From assembly GCA_012517875.1 (NCBI GenBank), contig JAAYUB010000085.1, positions 1 to 64,000 of the forward strand: DNA of 64,000 bases, given 5' to 3'. Positions within the stretch are counted from its first letter, which is position 1. Every line of letters starts with the position of its first letter. The DNA is from Acidobacteriota bacterium (GTDB lineage Bacteria > Acidobacteriota > JAAYUB01). Made by a program: the position numbers and the translations under genes. Below are positions 42,001 through 49,842 of the stretch, piece after piece. Below the pieces are notes generated by a model. The model did not search any database, was not told where the DNA came from, and was given only the letters and a program-made list of their open reading frames with translations.

Positions 42001-42407
42001 GCCAGACCGATCATGAGCACCAGAACAAACAGGGTCGTGCCAGCCAGCAGTTTAAAGCTCCGGGCGAAGAAGCAGCCCACATAGAACACCGTGCCGAACA
42101 GGATGACCAGGTCGAGGTCGTGGCGAACCGTGGCCAGCGATAGCCCCAAAACGAAAAAGATGTAATCGCCCACCGCCATGACCACCAAGCGGATGTTGGC
42201 CTTGGCGTAGCTGTCGGGCAACAGGAAGATCACGCCGAGTACCAATTGGAAGAAACCCACCAGGATGATGTCGCCGATGGACACCCTGGCATGGAGCCGG
42301 AGAAACAGCATGAAGCACACAAACCAGACCAGCCGGCTGGACCAGAGCCACCACCGGTGGTGGATGCTTTCGCGAAAAAAACTTTCCAGTCCGGGAAAGT
42401 CAACCAT
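39090..42407 (-). CDS. Membrane GAF-GGDEF-HD-GYP receptor with degenerate catalytic motifs
   Basis: The protein has 1105 residues from ATG 42407 (AAAGGGAG site). About six N-terminal membrane helices (about 20-190) are followed by a coiled segment and at least three GAF-like domains (about 200-350, 380-540, 560-710). A GGDEF fold (about 730-890) and a C-terminal HD-GYP domain (about 950-1100) complete it. The GGDEF loop reads RWVGDTF instead of GGDEF, so cyclase activity is unlikely. The HD pair of the HD-GYP domain reads YD (KVYDLGK), while HHERWDGSGYP and GHVN are intact. It may therefore bind rather than hydrolyse c-di-GMP. It is convergent with the DtxR gene; the stops share CTAG. Confidence 0.85.
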   Translation of the reverse strand: MVDFPGLESFFRESIHHRWWLWSSRLVWFVCFMLFLRLHARVSIGDIILVGFFQLVLGVIFLLPDSYAKANIRLVVMAVGDYIFFVLGLSLATVRHDLDLVILFGTVFYVGCFFARSFKLLAGTTLFVLVLMIGLAVQRLMPLEPWLPRDNPMLLGLTVVFFLSMAVYLGMLGLPVNPFITLHDKTKAILHNRRRLQDVIERLATARTLRAILMETRTGLLEGLPGAQVDMLRVQGDRAGFCNPGAPDQIKEEFATDSLYGLKQCLNGRDLQVAAVSAHSYRTTTGELSVPVSGNPHEMYAPLFHEDGFDVSYCARVFLQRELLEDEREFIQTLRQAAAGAIWSVLKLEEVQAEKKELAARIQNQQRDGQVGRTTVDLLARLNTAMDLDAAMNAIQAAVRQVVGNDCLLLFRTSTAGSLLELVDLRSLDPMTINRGLMIPSANTLLGRAMGRRSIIMKSTLKEQEDSGETLADIPYYLQNNLRSLLVLPLAEADNMPPFGALVLGSKKPGHFGAEQMASLNAVQAALGFTVHRCAVQTAAVRKLAEWEAFAGIGEVSGQSAGREDMLIDIGQGLVERFYYDLCRIYLHNPETQDLVAYERDSDTGQRSVMRVSLNTQTVVAHACEIKSGYLATNTMRDPYCTETGSLPASRLAVPVVVNDELLGAVEVEKTGENSLSSQDLQFLSNLAPLIGLALTNLRLRDQLDQSVVTDPETRLFSRRLMVERLEQELAGHIRAREPMAFLLADMNGLACLNDTQGFATGDHAVKIVAELIRTLARTSDTPARWVGDTFALLMPRTTLTDALAAGRRLSEAFRRHPKLQEYGLSLNVAVAAFPQHGQSARQLVAACQQTLVQSRDSGAAIQMPAEETLSVSGKTVEVDLAALYREITGASGESGPHTVAALNTVISRLTEMGCNDLSLGNVLARLLLRLDYPGDPPALAVAVPDLARQMAEALEMNGQKQRALLLAAKVYDLGKFAIPQSILHAPRELTPAEKQVVMGHVNTAVQDILRAHKIFVPILSFVKFHHERWDGSGYPWHLKKDEIPVEAMILGILDVYRALATDRPYRPRLAAEQARTEIQAGRGRLFDAELADAFFRMLDKAQFD

Positions 42408-42505
42408 CGGTGCTCCCTTTCTCCCCTGAGATGCGGCGGTCGTGTGGTTGAAAAATATCACAAATTTTTGTCAGGCACAAGCCTTAGCAGGAAGTGATTC
42501 CGCCT

Positions 42506-42534
42506 TTGACCAGGCTTCGGGCAGATGGCACAAT
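42506..42534 (+). promoter_or_regulatory. Promoter of the membrane protein at 42.6 kb
   Basis: TTGACC (42506-42511), a 17-bp spacer and CACAAT (42529-42534) lie 27 bp before the ATG at 42562. Confidence 0.6.
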
Positions 42535-42561
42535 AGTGCGATTTCACACGGAGGGAACCGA

Positions 42562-43380
42562 ATGCAGAAAACTGTGCTGTGGGTGGCCGCATTCATCGTC
42601 ACGATATCCATGGCCGTGTACCAGCGGATGACCGGACCCACCTATCCATTGAAAGGTGCCCTGAACACGGGCGGCGCTGAGATCACCTACCGGTTCGACC
42701 GGACCTGCGACGACCCGGGTGACCAGGAGGTCACAATCCACGTGACCGGAGCCCGCGAGGTGTCCGGTCGCATCCTGTGGCGCCGGGCGAACACCGGCGA
42801 GGGGTGGTCGGCCGCCCCCATGTCCCGGATCCAGGACAACCTCACCGGTTTTCTCCCTCATCAACCACCCGCCGGCAAACTGAACTATTACGTGGAACTC
42901 CGGCTCGACGGACAGACGGTCAAGCTGCCCGCCCAGCCTGTGACCACGCGGTTCAAGGGTGCCGTGCCCGTGTACTGGCTGTACCCGCACGTGATCTGCA
43001 TGTTCACGGCCCTGCTGCTGGCGGTCCGGATCGGTCTGGCCATGATCTTCCGGGAGCCTGTCGCCAAGATGGTGGGCGTGTCGTTCTGGTTCATGTTGAT
43101 CGGCGGCCTGATCCTGGGCCCCATCGTCCAGCAGTACGCGTTCGGCGCCTTTTGGACCGGCATCCCCTTCGGCTGGGACCTGACCGACAACAAGACGCTT
43201 TTCGCGTTCATCGCCTGGGCGGCCGCCTTCGCGCTGACCCGTCGCGAGGGCCGCGGCCTCCTGGCCACCGCCCTGGCGGTGGCGGTCACACTGGCCGTTT
43301 ATCTCATCCCCCATAGCGTCTGGGGCACCCAGTACGACTACAGTCGCGGCCGGATCACCGCCGGGCCTGCCGGCCAGTGA
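42562..43380 (+). CDS. Polytopic membrane protein of unknown function
   Basis: The protein has 272 residues from ATG 42562 (CGGAGGGA site). An N-terminal anchor (about 4-18) precedes a beta-rich periplasmic domain of about 110 residues (EVTIHVTGAREVSG, then LNYYVELRLDGQ). About five membrane helices follow (about 140-260) with conserved-looking polar residues (YPHVICMFTALLL, WDLTDNKTLFAF). The extracellular domain followed by a compact helical membrane bundle resembles uncharacterised envelope proteins. No family was assigned. It converges on the M1 peptidase gene with a 22-bp gap. Confidence 0.75.
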   Translation: MQKTVLWVAAFIVTISMAVYQRMTGPTYPLKGALNTGGAEITYRFDRTCDDPGDQEVTIHVTGAREVSGRILWRRANTGEGWSAAPMSRIQDNLTGFLPHQPPAGKLNYYVELRLDGQTVKLPAQPVTTRFKGAVPVYWLYPHVICMFTALLLAVRIGLAMIFREPVAKMVGVSFWFMLIGGLILGPIVQQYAFGAFWTGIPFGWDLTDNKTLFAFIAWAAAFALTRREGRGLLATALAVAVTLAVYLIPHSVWGTQYDYSRGRITAGPAGQ

Positions 43381-43402
43381 CCGCCGCGGACGGGTACCGC
43401 CT

Positions 43403-45868
43403 TCAGCGCGCGTCCATGGTGCAGAGCACGTCCTCGAAGCCACACAGCAGCACCCGTTTCGGCTTCTTGGGCAACATCACATCGATCTCCGGGCTGGTGC
43501 TGTTGCCGTTGAGCACCACCGTGCCCAGACGCCGCAGATTGCCATCAAAATCGATGTAGATGGGCACGCGCATGACAAAATCGCCGGCGACCTGGCTCTG
43601 TGTCACCTTGCAGAGCAGCCGGGTTCTGCCTCCGTCGGCCGGCTCCAGGCGATAATCCAACTTGTAGTCCGGCAGGGCGGTTCCGTAGACCCACTGGTCG
43701 AAGAACCAGTCCATGCGCCCGTTGCCCGCCAGGTTCAACTCCGGAATCATGTGCTTCTCCACCGCCCGCTTGAAGTCGTCGGTGGAGACGTTCTGGTGGA
43801 TGTGCGTCCGGACGAAGTCGCGCATCATCGCCGAGAAGCGCTGGTCGCCGGTCTTGGGATCCCACATCATCATGCGCAGCATGTGCAGGACGGCCGCCCC
43901 CTTGGAGTAGATGATCTGGTAGGTGGCCGATCCGGTCTTGGCCGTGTTGAGCCGGTACCCCATGGTCACGCTTCCCAGCTCCAGCGGTCGACGGCCCTTG
44001 TCGTTCTTCTGGGTGATGTCCTTGCGGATGTCCTCCCAGTACTCGACGAACTTCTCGTTCTTGTAGGCGACCTGGGCGAACAGCGAGGCGGACAGCACCG
44101 CGATTCCTTCGCTCAGCCATTGGTCGCGGTATGAGTCCCAGCCGACGGCGTGGCCCCACCACTGGTGCGACACCTCGTGGGCGGCCACGTATTTGAAAAA
44201 GGAAGAGGCCCCCGCCATGCCGAGCTGGGCGCGGTAGGTGCTGTCGAGGAACGCGGTGATGGGCATATAGACCAGCATGGGCCAGGCTTGTCCGAAGGAG
44301 GGATACGGCTGCTGGGTCATGGCTAGACGGCCGTAGGGAAGCGGTCCGAACATGTCGGTGTACAGTTGCATGGAGAGCTGGGCTTCCGCCCGCGCCTTGT
44401 CCATGAGCTTGGTGGTGTCCATGTTGCCCAGGGTGGTTCCGGTGGACTCTCCAGTCTGTCGCTCGAACTCCTGGATATTTTTGATCATTCCCCGGATGTC
44501 GTCGGGCAGGAATTTGTTTGCATATGTCTCGATCGTGTAATCGATCTTGTCGTCCTTGACCACGTTCTTCTTGAAGCGGCCGTAGTTGAAGCCGGCCACC
44601 GCCAGCGGGATGTCCGATTTCCAGCGGGTGACCAGCTCGTCCCCCTCGCGGACTTCCCCCAGCGGCTGGCCGGTGGCAACCATGACCAGTTCCTTGGGAT
44701 TCCGCAGCGTCATCTCAAAGGTGGCCCGGTCGCCGAAGCCGTTGCCGGGGTACCAGTTCTCCCGCGCCACCAGCGTGAAGTTGCCGCCGCCCAGGTCCTG
44801 CACGGCGTCATCGCCGGCGTACTCGAACGTGAGGTGATAGATCTCGCCTCGCTTGAGGCTTTCCGGCAGGATCACGCCGAAATTGGCGTCCTTGTCTTTG
44901 TCCTCCTGGACAAACTGGAGCTCGCGGCCCCGGGTGTCGGCCACCCGGATCACCCGCAGCTTGGGGAAGAGGTCCAGCGGCAGGACGCGCGCCCCGTCCG
45001 CGAGCGCCCGGAAGCGGGCGGTGACTTTCGCCCGGAGGTTCTTGTCCCGCGCCGTGGCGTCGATCTGGTAGTGCTCCATGTCCACGAGCCGCAGATTTAC
45101 TTTAGCCGGAGTCCGGGCCGTGTAGCGGTCCTGCAGCTGCTCTGACACCCAGATGCCGAGGTTCCCCTCCGTGAGCGCGGCGAGCACCACTTCTTCCGGT
45201 TTCACGTACGGAGCGCCGAGGGGGTCTACGAGGAAGAGCAGGTCGCCGTACTCCTTGCCCTCGCAGTAGGCGTGGAAATAACCGCCGTGGCCGGGCCAGA
45301 GGAGATCGGTCAGCAGCCGCAGTTCGAGGTTGTACTCGAGGAAGGCCGCAGCCAGGTTGGGATTGATATACCGGCGCCCCTCGCGAAAAAGCTTCCGGGC
45401 TGATTTCCAGGCGTCGGCCGCATGTCCGTCCACAGAGCCGGGCTGGGGCTGGTCGAACCGGGTGATGTCATCGAGCGTGCCGTCGGTGAACCGGATCACC
45501 ATCCGGGTGAACGTGTCGCTGAAGGCGCGGGAGTTTGCGAGCCAGCCCAGGTGCCGCTGCTCCACCGCCAGGTGCGGCTTCACCTCAAGCCGGCCGTCAC
45601 CGAGGAACACGATGCCGGTAATCCGCCCGTCCACGTTCTGGGCCAAGTGGCAGCGGCCGGTGACGAACGTGATCGTGGCGACATCCCGCTGCAAGGTCAG
45701 GTTCTCCACCCGGACCGATTCGCCGGACAGCTCCAGCGCACGCAGTTGCGCATAGACCGGCTCGGAGTTGGCCTTGGCCGGTTTCGGATCCTCGGCCCGG
45801 ACCGGTAAAACCGCCGCCAGGACGGCGGCCATCATGAGACCGATACCCACAACGGTTCGACGACTCAT
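43403..45868 (-). CDS. Exported M1-family metallopeptidase
   Basis: The protein has 821 residues. The N-terminus MSRRTVVGIGLMMAA is a signal peptide and fits a twin-arginine motif. The gluzincin zinc site HEVSHQWWGH with the downstream Glu in WLSEGIAVL is intact (about 590-620). A C-terminal beta-sandwich completes the M1 architecture. The exopeptidase motif GxMEN is not found at its usual place before the zinc site; the segment there reads PSFGQAWPML. Aminopeptidase specificity is therefore uncertain. The N-terminal 270 residues are longer than in classical members. It is monocistronic, with a GGGGAGGGG ribosome site. Confidence 0.85.
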   Translation of the reverse strand: MSRRTVVGIGLMMAAVLAAVLPVRAEDPKPAKANSEPVYAQLRALELSGESVRVENLTLQRDVATITFVTGRCHLAQNVDGRITGIVFLGDGRLEVKPHLAVEQRHLGWLANSRAFSDTFTRMVIRFTDGTLDDITRFDQPQPGSVDGHAADAWKSARKLFREGRRYINPNLAAAFLEYNLELRLLTDLLWPGHGGYFHAYCEGKEYGDLLFLVDPLGAPYVKPEEVVLAALTEGNLGIWVSEQLQDRYTARTPAKVNLRLVDMEHYQIDATARDKNLRAKVTARFRALADGARVLPLDLFPKLRVIRVADTRGRELQFVQEDKDKDANFGVILPESLKRGEIYHLTFEYAGDDAVQDLGGGNFTLVARENWYPGNGFGDRATFEMTLRNPKELVMVATGQPLGEVREGDELVTRWKSDIPLAVAGFNYGRFKKNVVKDDKIDYTIETYANKFLPDDIRGMIKNIQEFERQTGESTGTTLGNMDTTKLMDKARAEAQLSMQLYTDMFGPLPYGRLAMTQQPYPSFGQAWPMLVYMPITAFLDSTYRAQLGMAGASSFFKYVAAHEVSHQWWGHAVGWDSYRDQWLSEGIAVLSASLFAQVAYKNEKFVEYWEDIRKDITQKNDKGRRPLELGSVTMGYRLNTAKTGSATYQIIYSKGAAVLHMLRMMMWDPKTGDQRFSAMMRDFVRTHIHQNVSTDDFKRAVEKHMIPELNLAGNGRMDWFFDQWVYGTALPDYKLDYRLEPADGGRTRLLCKVTQSQVAGDFVMRVPIYIDFDGNLRRLGTVVLNGNSTSPEIDVMLPKKPKRVLLCGFEDVLCTMDAR

Positions 45869-45960
45869 TCGCGTGCCCCTCCCCAGGGTTGGAATGGGGT
45901 AAGGATAAACCCGTGTTGTGATGAAATATACTGAAAAATCCAGTCGGGCCGGCGGCCTGA

Positions 45961-47601
45961 TCAGTACGTGAAGCGGTGCACAATGGGCAGCCGGCGTCCG
46001 AACCCGAAAGCCTTGCCGGTGACCTTCAGGCCGGGCGGTGCCTGGCGGCGTTTGTACTCGTTCCGGTCCACCATCCCCACGATCCGGTCAACCATTGCAG
46101 GGTCGAAACCCCGTTCGATGATCTCGCGGCGGGACTGCTGCTCCTCGATGTACAGCCGGAGCACCGCGTCCAGGATGTCGTACGGCGGCAACTCGTCCTG
46201 GTCGGTCTGATTCGGCCGCAGCTCGGCCGACGGCGCCTTGGTGAGCGTGGATTCGGGGATGACGGGACGGGTCCGGTTGATCCAGCGGCAGACCTCATAC
46301 ACCTGCGTCTTGAGCAGGTCGGAGATGACGGCCAGCCCGCCGCACATGTCGCCGTACAGGGTGGAGTAACCCACCGCCAGCTCCGACTTGTTGCCGGTGC
46401 TCAGCACCATCGCCCCGAACTTGTTTGAAAACGCCATCAGCAGGTTGCCGCGGATGCGGGCCTGCAGGTTTTCCTCGGTGGTGTCGAAGGAGCGGCCGGC
46501 GAACAGTGTCCGGAGCTGCTGCAGGTAGCTGTCGTACACGGCGGTGATGGGGATGATCTCCAGCCGGATGCCCAGGTTGCGCGCCAGCGCCTCGGCGTCG
46601 GCCAGCGACGCAGGCGCGCTGAACATCGACGGCATGGCTATGCCGGTGACGTTTTCCGGCCCCAGCGCCGCCGCCGCGAGGCAGGCCACCAACGCCGAAT
46701 CCACGCCGCCGCTCAGGCCGATCACCACCTGGCGGAACCCACACTTGCGCGTGTAGTCGCGGGTCCCCAGCACCAGCGCCCGATAGATTTGCTCGGCCGG
46801 TTCCGCGGCCGCCTCGGGCAGGGCCGCCGGCGGCAGCGTCAGGTCCGCCACCACGAGGTCTTCCTCAAAGGCGCGCCCTTGGGCCATCAGCTCACCCCCG
46901 GCCGCGGCGATCATGGAGCCGCCGTCGAAGACGATTTCGTCGTACCCGCCCACCTGGTTGACCAGGAGAACCGGTACGCCGTACTTGCCCGCCGCGTGGG
47001 TGACGATCCGGCGGCGCAGCTCGGGTTTGCCCAGCGTGAAAGGGGAGGCGTTGATGTTGATGAAGAGACCGGCCCCCTGGCCGGCCAGATCCTCCACAGG
47101 ATCGTACCGGTACAGCCGCCGTGGAAAGAGTTGCGCGTCGTTCCAGAAATCCTCGCAGATGGTCAGCGCGATCCGCCGGCCCCGGTACGTCACCAGGCCG
47201 AGCGCCCGGCTGCACGGCTCAAAGTGGCGGGCCTCGTCGAACACGTCATAGGTGGGAAGCAGGCACTTGTGCGTGGAGTGCAGGATCTGGCCGTCGGCCA
47301 CCAGCGCGGCCGAGTTGAACAGCGGCTTCCCGGAGCCGCTCTCATTGCGGCTGATGTACCCCACCACGGCGGCGATGCCGCGGACGTCGCGCCTGAACCG
47401 CTGGAGAATTTCGAGATTCTTGTCCACGAAGCTGCGTTTCTCCAGCAGGTCCTTGGGCGGGTAGCCCGCGAAGGTCAGCTCGGGGAACACGACCAGGTCG
47501 GCGCCGGCGGCCCGCGCCCGTCCCAGCCAGTCCTGGACGATGTGCAGGTTCTGCTCGAAGTCGCCCACCACCGTGTTGATCTGGGCCAGCGCAACTTTCA
47601 T
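45961..47601 (-). CDS. nadE: Glutamine-dependent NAD+ synthetase
   Basis: The 546-residue two-domain enzyme makes NAD from deamido-NAD, ATP and Gln. The N-terminal nitrilase-type glutaminase (about 1-250) has its Glu-Lys-Cys triad in ELTFAGYPPKD, HKCLLPTYDVF and LTICEDFW. The C-terminal synthetase (about 270-546) has the PP-loop GLSGGVDSAL and later STGNKSELAVGYSTLYGD. It is the third gene of the pncB-pncA-nadE operon, 19 bp after pncA. Length and motifs are normal for the bacterial glutamine-dependent form. Confidence 0.97.
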   Translation of the reverse strand: MKVALAQINTVVGDFEQNLHIVQDWLGRARAAGADLVVFPELTFAGYPPKDLLEKRSFVDKNLEILQRFRRDVRGIAAVVGYISRNESGSGKPLFNSAALVADGQILHSTHKCLLPTYDVFDEARHFEPCSRALGLVTYRGRRIALTICEDFWNDAQLFPRRLYRYDPVEDLAGQGAGLFININASPFTLGKPELRRRIVTHAAGKYGVPVLLVNQVGGYDEIVFDGGSMIAAAGGELMAQGRAFEEDLVVADLTLPPAALPEAAAEPAEQIYRALVLGTRDYTRKCGFRQVVIGLSGGVDSALVACLAAAALGPENVTGIAMPSMFSAPASLADAEALARNLGIRLEIIPITAVYDSYLQQLRTLFAGRSFDTTEENLQARIRGNLLMAFSNKFGAMVLSTGNKSELAVGYSTLYGDMCGGLAVISDLLKTQVYEVCRWINRTRPVIPESTLTKAPSAELRPNQTDQDELPPYDILDAVLRLYIEEQQSRREIIERGFDPAMVDRIVGMVDRNEYKRRQAPPGLKVTGKAFGFGRRLPIVHRFTY

Positions 47602-47620
47602 GCGTCCTCTCTGTTCGAGT

Positions 47621-48223
47621 TCAGTCCGCCCCGAGCTGCCGCATCACCTCGACGGCCGAACGCAGCACCGCTCCGCGGGCCTGCATCTCGGCCAGGGCGG
47701 CGGCTCCGACCGCGGGGTCCAGGGGCCGGATGGCGTCGGTCACCAAGGTCACTGCGTAGTTCCGGGCCAGCAGGTCCAGCACGTCGGCGCGCACGCAGCA
47801 CTCGGTGGCCACACCGTACACGACGCAGCGCCGGATCCCCAGACGGCGCACCAAGTCCTCGGCGTGCACATTGTCGAACATGCTGAACGTCTGCTTCTCC
47901 AGGATGATCTGGTCGGCGTCCTCTTGGCGGGCGCCTCCCGGCTCGTTCGGCAAGACAATGTGCCGCGGCAGCAGGGTCTGGGGAATTTTCTGGCCACCCC
48001 GGGTTCCGCGGACGCAGTGCGCCGGGTAGCGCGTGAATTCCGGATCGTCCGGCGCGTGGGCATCCATGGTGGCCACGACGGGGATGCCCCGGGCCACCGC
48101 GAAATGGGTGAGCGTCTCCAGCGTCTCGACGATCTCCACCGCGCCCGGCACGTACAAGGCGCCGTCCGCGTCCATGAAGTCGCGCTGGGTGTCCACATCC
48201 ACAAAGAAGGCGGGAGCGATCAT
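47621..48223 (-). CDS. pncA: Nicotinamidase (isochorismatase family)
   Basis: The 200-residue protein hydrolyses nicotinamide to nicotinate. The catalytic triad is visible: Asp in FVDVDTQRDFMD, Lys in IILEKQTFSMFD, and Cys in GVATECCVRADVLDL. The metal-binding DAH is present. It overlaps the upstream pncB stop by 4 bp and is followed by nadE, so the product goes straight to nicotinate phosphoribosyltransferase in the Preiss-Handler route. Other cysteine hydrolases share the fold, but the operon makes the call firm. Confidence 0.92.
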   Translation of the reverse strand: MIAPAFFVDVDTQRDFMDADGALYVPGAVEIVETLETLTHFAVARGIPVVATMDAHAPDDPEFTRYPAHCVRGTRGGQKIPQTLLPRHIVLPNEPGGARQEDADQIILEKQTFSMFDNVHAEDLVRRLGIRRCVVYGVATECCVRADVLDLLARNYAVTLVTDAIRPLDPAVGAAALAEMQARGAVLRSAVEVMRQLGAD

Positions 48224-49638
48224 GGCGCGGCACCTCCTGCCTCATTGGATGATCCGGCCGCGTGTTCAGATCTCACCTCCTGGCGAAGGCGCTCCAGGGC
48301 GGGACTGAGCGTGACCGGGAAGCTGGCCGCTTGGCGCAGCTCCCGGCACAACTCGGGTAGCCGCGCCAAATTGATCCGGGCGCGGGCCTGGATCGCCGGT
48401 AGCGACTCCGGCGCCGACAGCCGGCGGCCATCCGCCATGACCGGAACCAGCAGGCGCTCGCTCCCCGGAAAGGCGGCGTCGTCGGCGTCCCGCAGGCCGA
48501 TGACGTCGTGGGTCCAGCTCCCGTCCGCCCCGTGCCGGTAAACCTGCTTCCGGCCGGGCAGGGTTTCCTTGCTGGCGCTGGACTTGGCTTTGGGCAGAAG
48601 CCGGCCGTCGGCGCCGGTCATCGCCACCAGCTTGTACACGCCGCCGATGGACGGCGCGTCCGGAGACAGCACCAGCTCGGTGCCCACACCGAACGCGTCA
48701 ATGGGCGCGCCCCGGCGGAGCAGGTCGTCGATGATGTATTCGTTGAGGTCGGAGCTGGCCAGGATCTGCGTGGCGGCCAGACCCCGCTCGTCCAGGATGT
48801 GTCGGACCCGGACGCTCTCGGCGTACAGGTCGCCGCTGTCGATGCGCACGCCGCGGACAGACGGCCCCAGTTCGGCCGCGCGGACCGCGCCGGCCGTCAC
48901 ATCGTAGGTGTCGATCAGCAGCACCGCCGATTCGGGAAACACCTCGGCGTAGCGACGATAACTCTCGGCCTCATCGGCAAACGCCATGATCCAGGAATGC
49001 GCCTGCGTGCCGTAGGTGGGGATGTCCGCATGGAGCCCGGCGGCCGTGTTCGACGTGCCGACACAGCCGCCGATGAAGGCGGCCCGCGCCGCCAGCACAC
49101 CCGCTTCGGGCCCGTGCGCGCGCCGGGTGCCGAAGTCGATCACCGCGCGGCCGCGGGCGGCCTGCGCGACCCGCGACGCCTTGGTGGCGACCAGGGTCTG
49201 GAAATTGATCATGGCCAGCAGGTAGGTCTCCACGAGCTGGGCCTCGATGAGCGGGGCGGTCACCTGGAGGATGGGCTCGTCGGCGAAAACCGGAGTCCCC
49301 TCCGGCACGGCCCACACGTCGCCGGTGAAGCGGACCGCACGGAGGTACTCGAAGAACGCCGCCGGTACGTGGGCAAACGACGGGTGGCGCCGCAGGTAAT
49401 CGAGCTCCGCGCCCGAGAAGCGCAGCGTCTCGAGATACGCCAGCGCCTGGGCGGCGCCGGCACACAGCAGGTACGACCGGCACGGCGCCAGCCGCCGGGC
49501 AAAGAGTTCGAAGCTGGCCGGCCGGTTGAGACCGTGGACAAAGTAGCCGGCGGCCATGGTGAGCTGGTACAGGTCGGTCATCAACGCCTGATGATGGCGG
49601 GGCACATAGTCGCGGGGCTGACAATCGGCGGCGCCCAT
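48220..49638 (-). CDS. pncB: Nicotinate phosphoribosyltransferase
   Basis: The protein has 472 residues from ATG 49638; an upstream frame to 49737 overlaps the promoter and is excluded. It shows ALMTDLYQLTMAAGYF at the N-terminus, DFGTRRAHGPEAG, GTSNTAAGLH, THAHSW-like TQAHSWIM, and RIDSGDL, the signatures of the type II NAPRTase. It converts nicotinate and PRPP to nicotinate mononucleotide. It leads the NAD salvage operon, and only the NaMN adenylyltransferase step (NadD) is missing locally. Confidence 0.95.
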   Translation of the reverse strand: MGAADCQPRDYVPRHHQALMTDLYQLTMAAGYFVHGLNRPASFELFARRLAPCRSYLLCAGAAQALAYLETLRFSGAELDYLRRHPSFAHVPAAFFEYLRAVRFTGDVWAVPEGTPVFADEPILQVTAPLIEAQLVETYLLAMINFQTLVATKASRVAQAARGRAVIDFGTRRAHGPEAGVLAARAAFIGGCVGTSNTAAGLHADIPTYGTQAHSWIMAFADEAESYRRYAEVFPESAVLLIDTYDVTAGAVRAAELGPSVRGVRIDSGDLYAESVRVRHILDERGLAATQILASSDLNEYIIDDLLRRGAPIDAFGVGTELVLSPDAPSIGGVYKLVAMTGADGRLLPKAKSSASKETLPGRKQVYRHGADGSWTHDVIGLRDADDAAFPGSERLLVPVMADGRRLSAPESLPAIQARARINLARLPELCRELRQAASFPVTLSPALERLRQEVRSEHAAGSSNEAGGAAP

Positions 49639-49691
49639 GCGTTCACTCGTCGGACTGGCGGGAAGATGGCCCGCGGGCGGGCTTGGGGTTG

Positions 49692-49719
49692 AGTATACCC
49701 GAATGTCTGCGCTTGTCAA
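49692..49719 (-). promoter_or_regulatory. Promoter of the pncB-pncA-nadE operon
   Basis: On the minus strand, a perfect TTGACA (49714-49719), a 16-bp spacer and TATACT (49692-49697) precede pncB by about 55 bp. Confidence 0.8.
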
Positions 49720-49772
49720 CGATCCCCCGCCCCGCATTCAGCCCGACACACCTGCCACCGCCGCCTCAGCGG

Positions 49773-49781
49773 TGATACAAT
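49773..49781 (+). promoter_or_regulatory. Extended -10 promoter of the JAMM-DinG gene
   Basis: TGATACAAT is an extended -10 located 61 bp before the ATG at 49843; the -35 is poor. Confidence 0.5.
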
Positions 49782-49842
49782 AGCGCGGAACCGCCTGGCA
49801 CCAGCGCCCCCGGCGGACCGGCCGCCGCGAGGAATTCGACCC

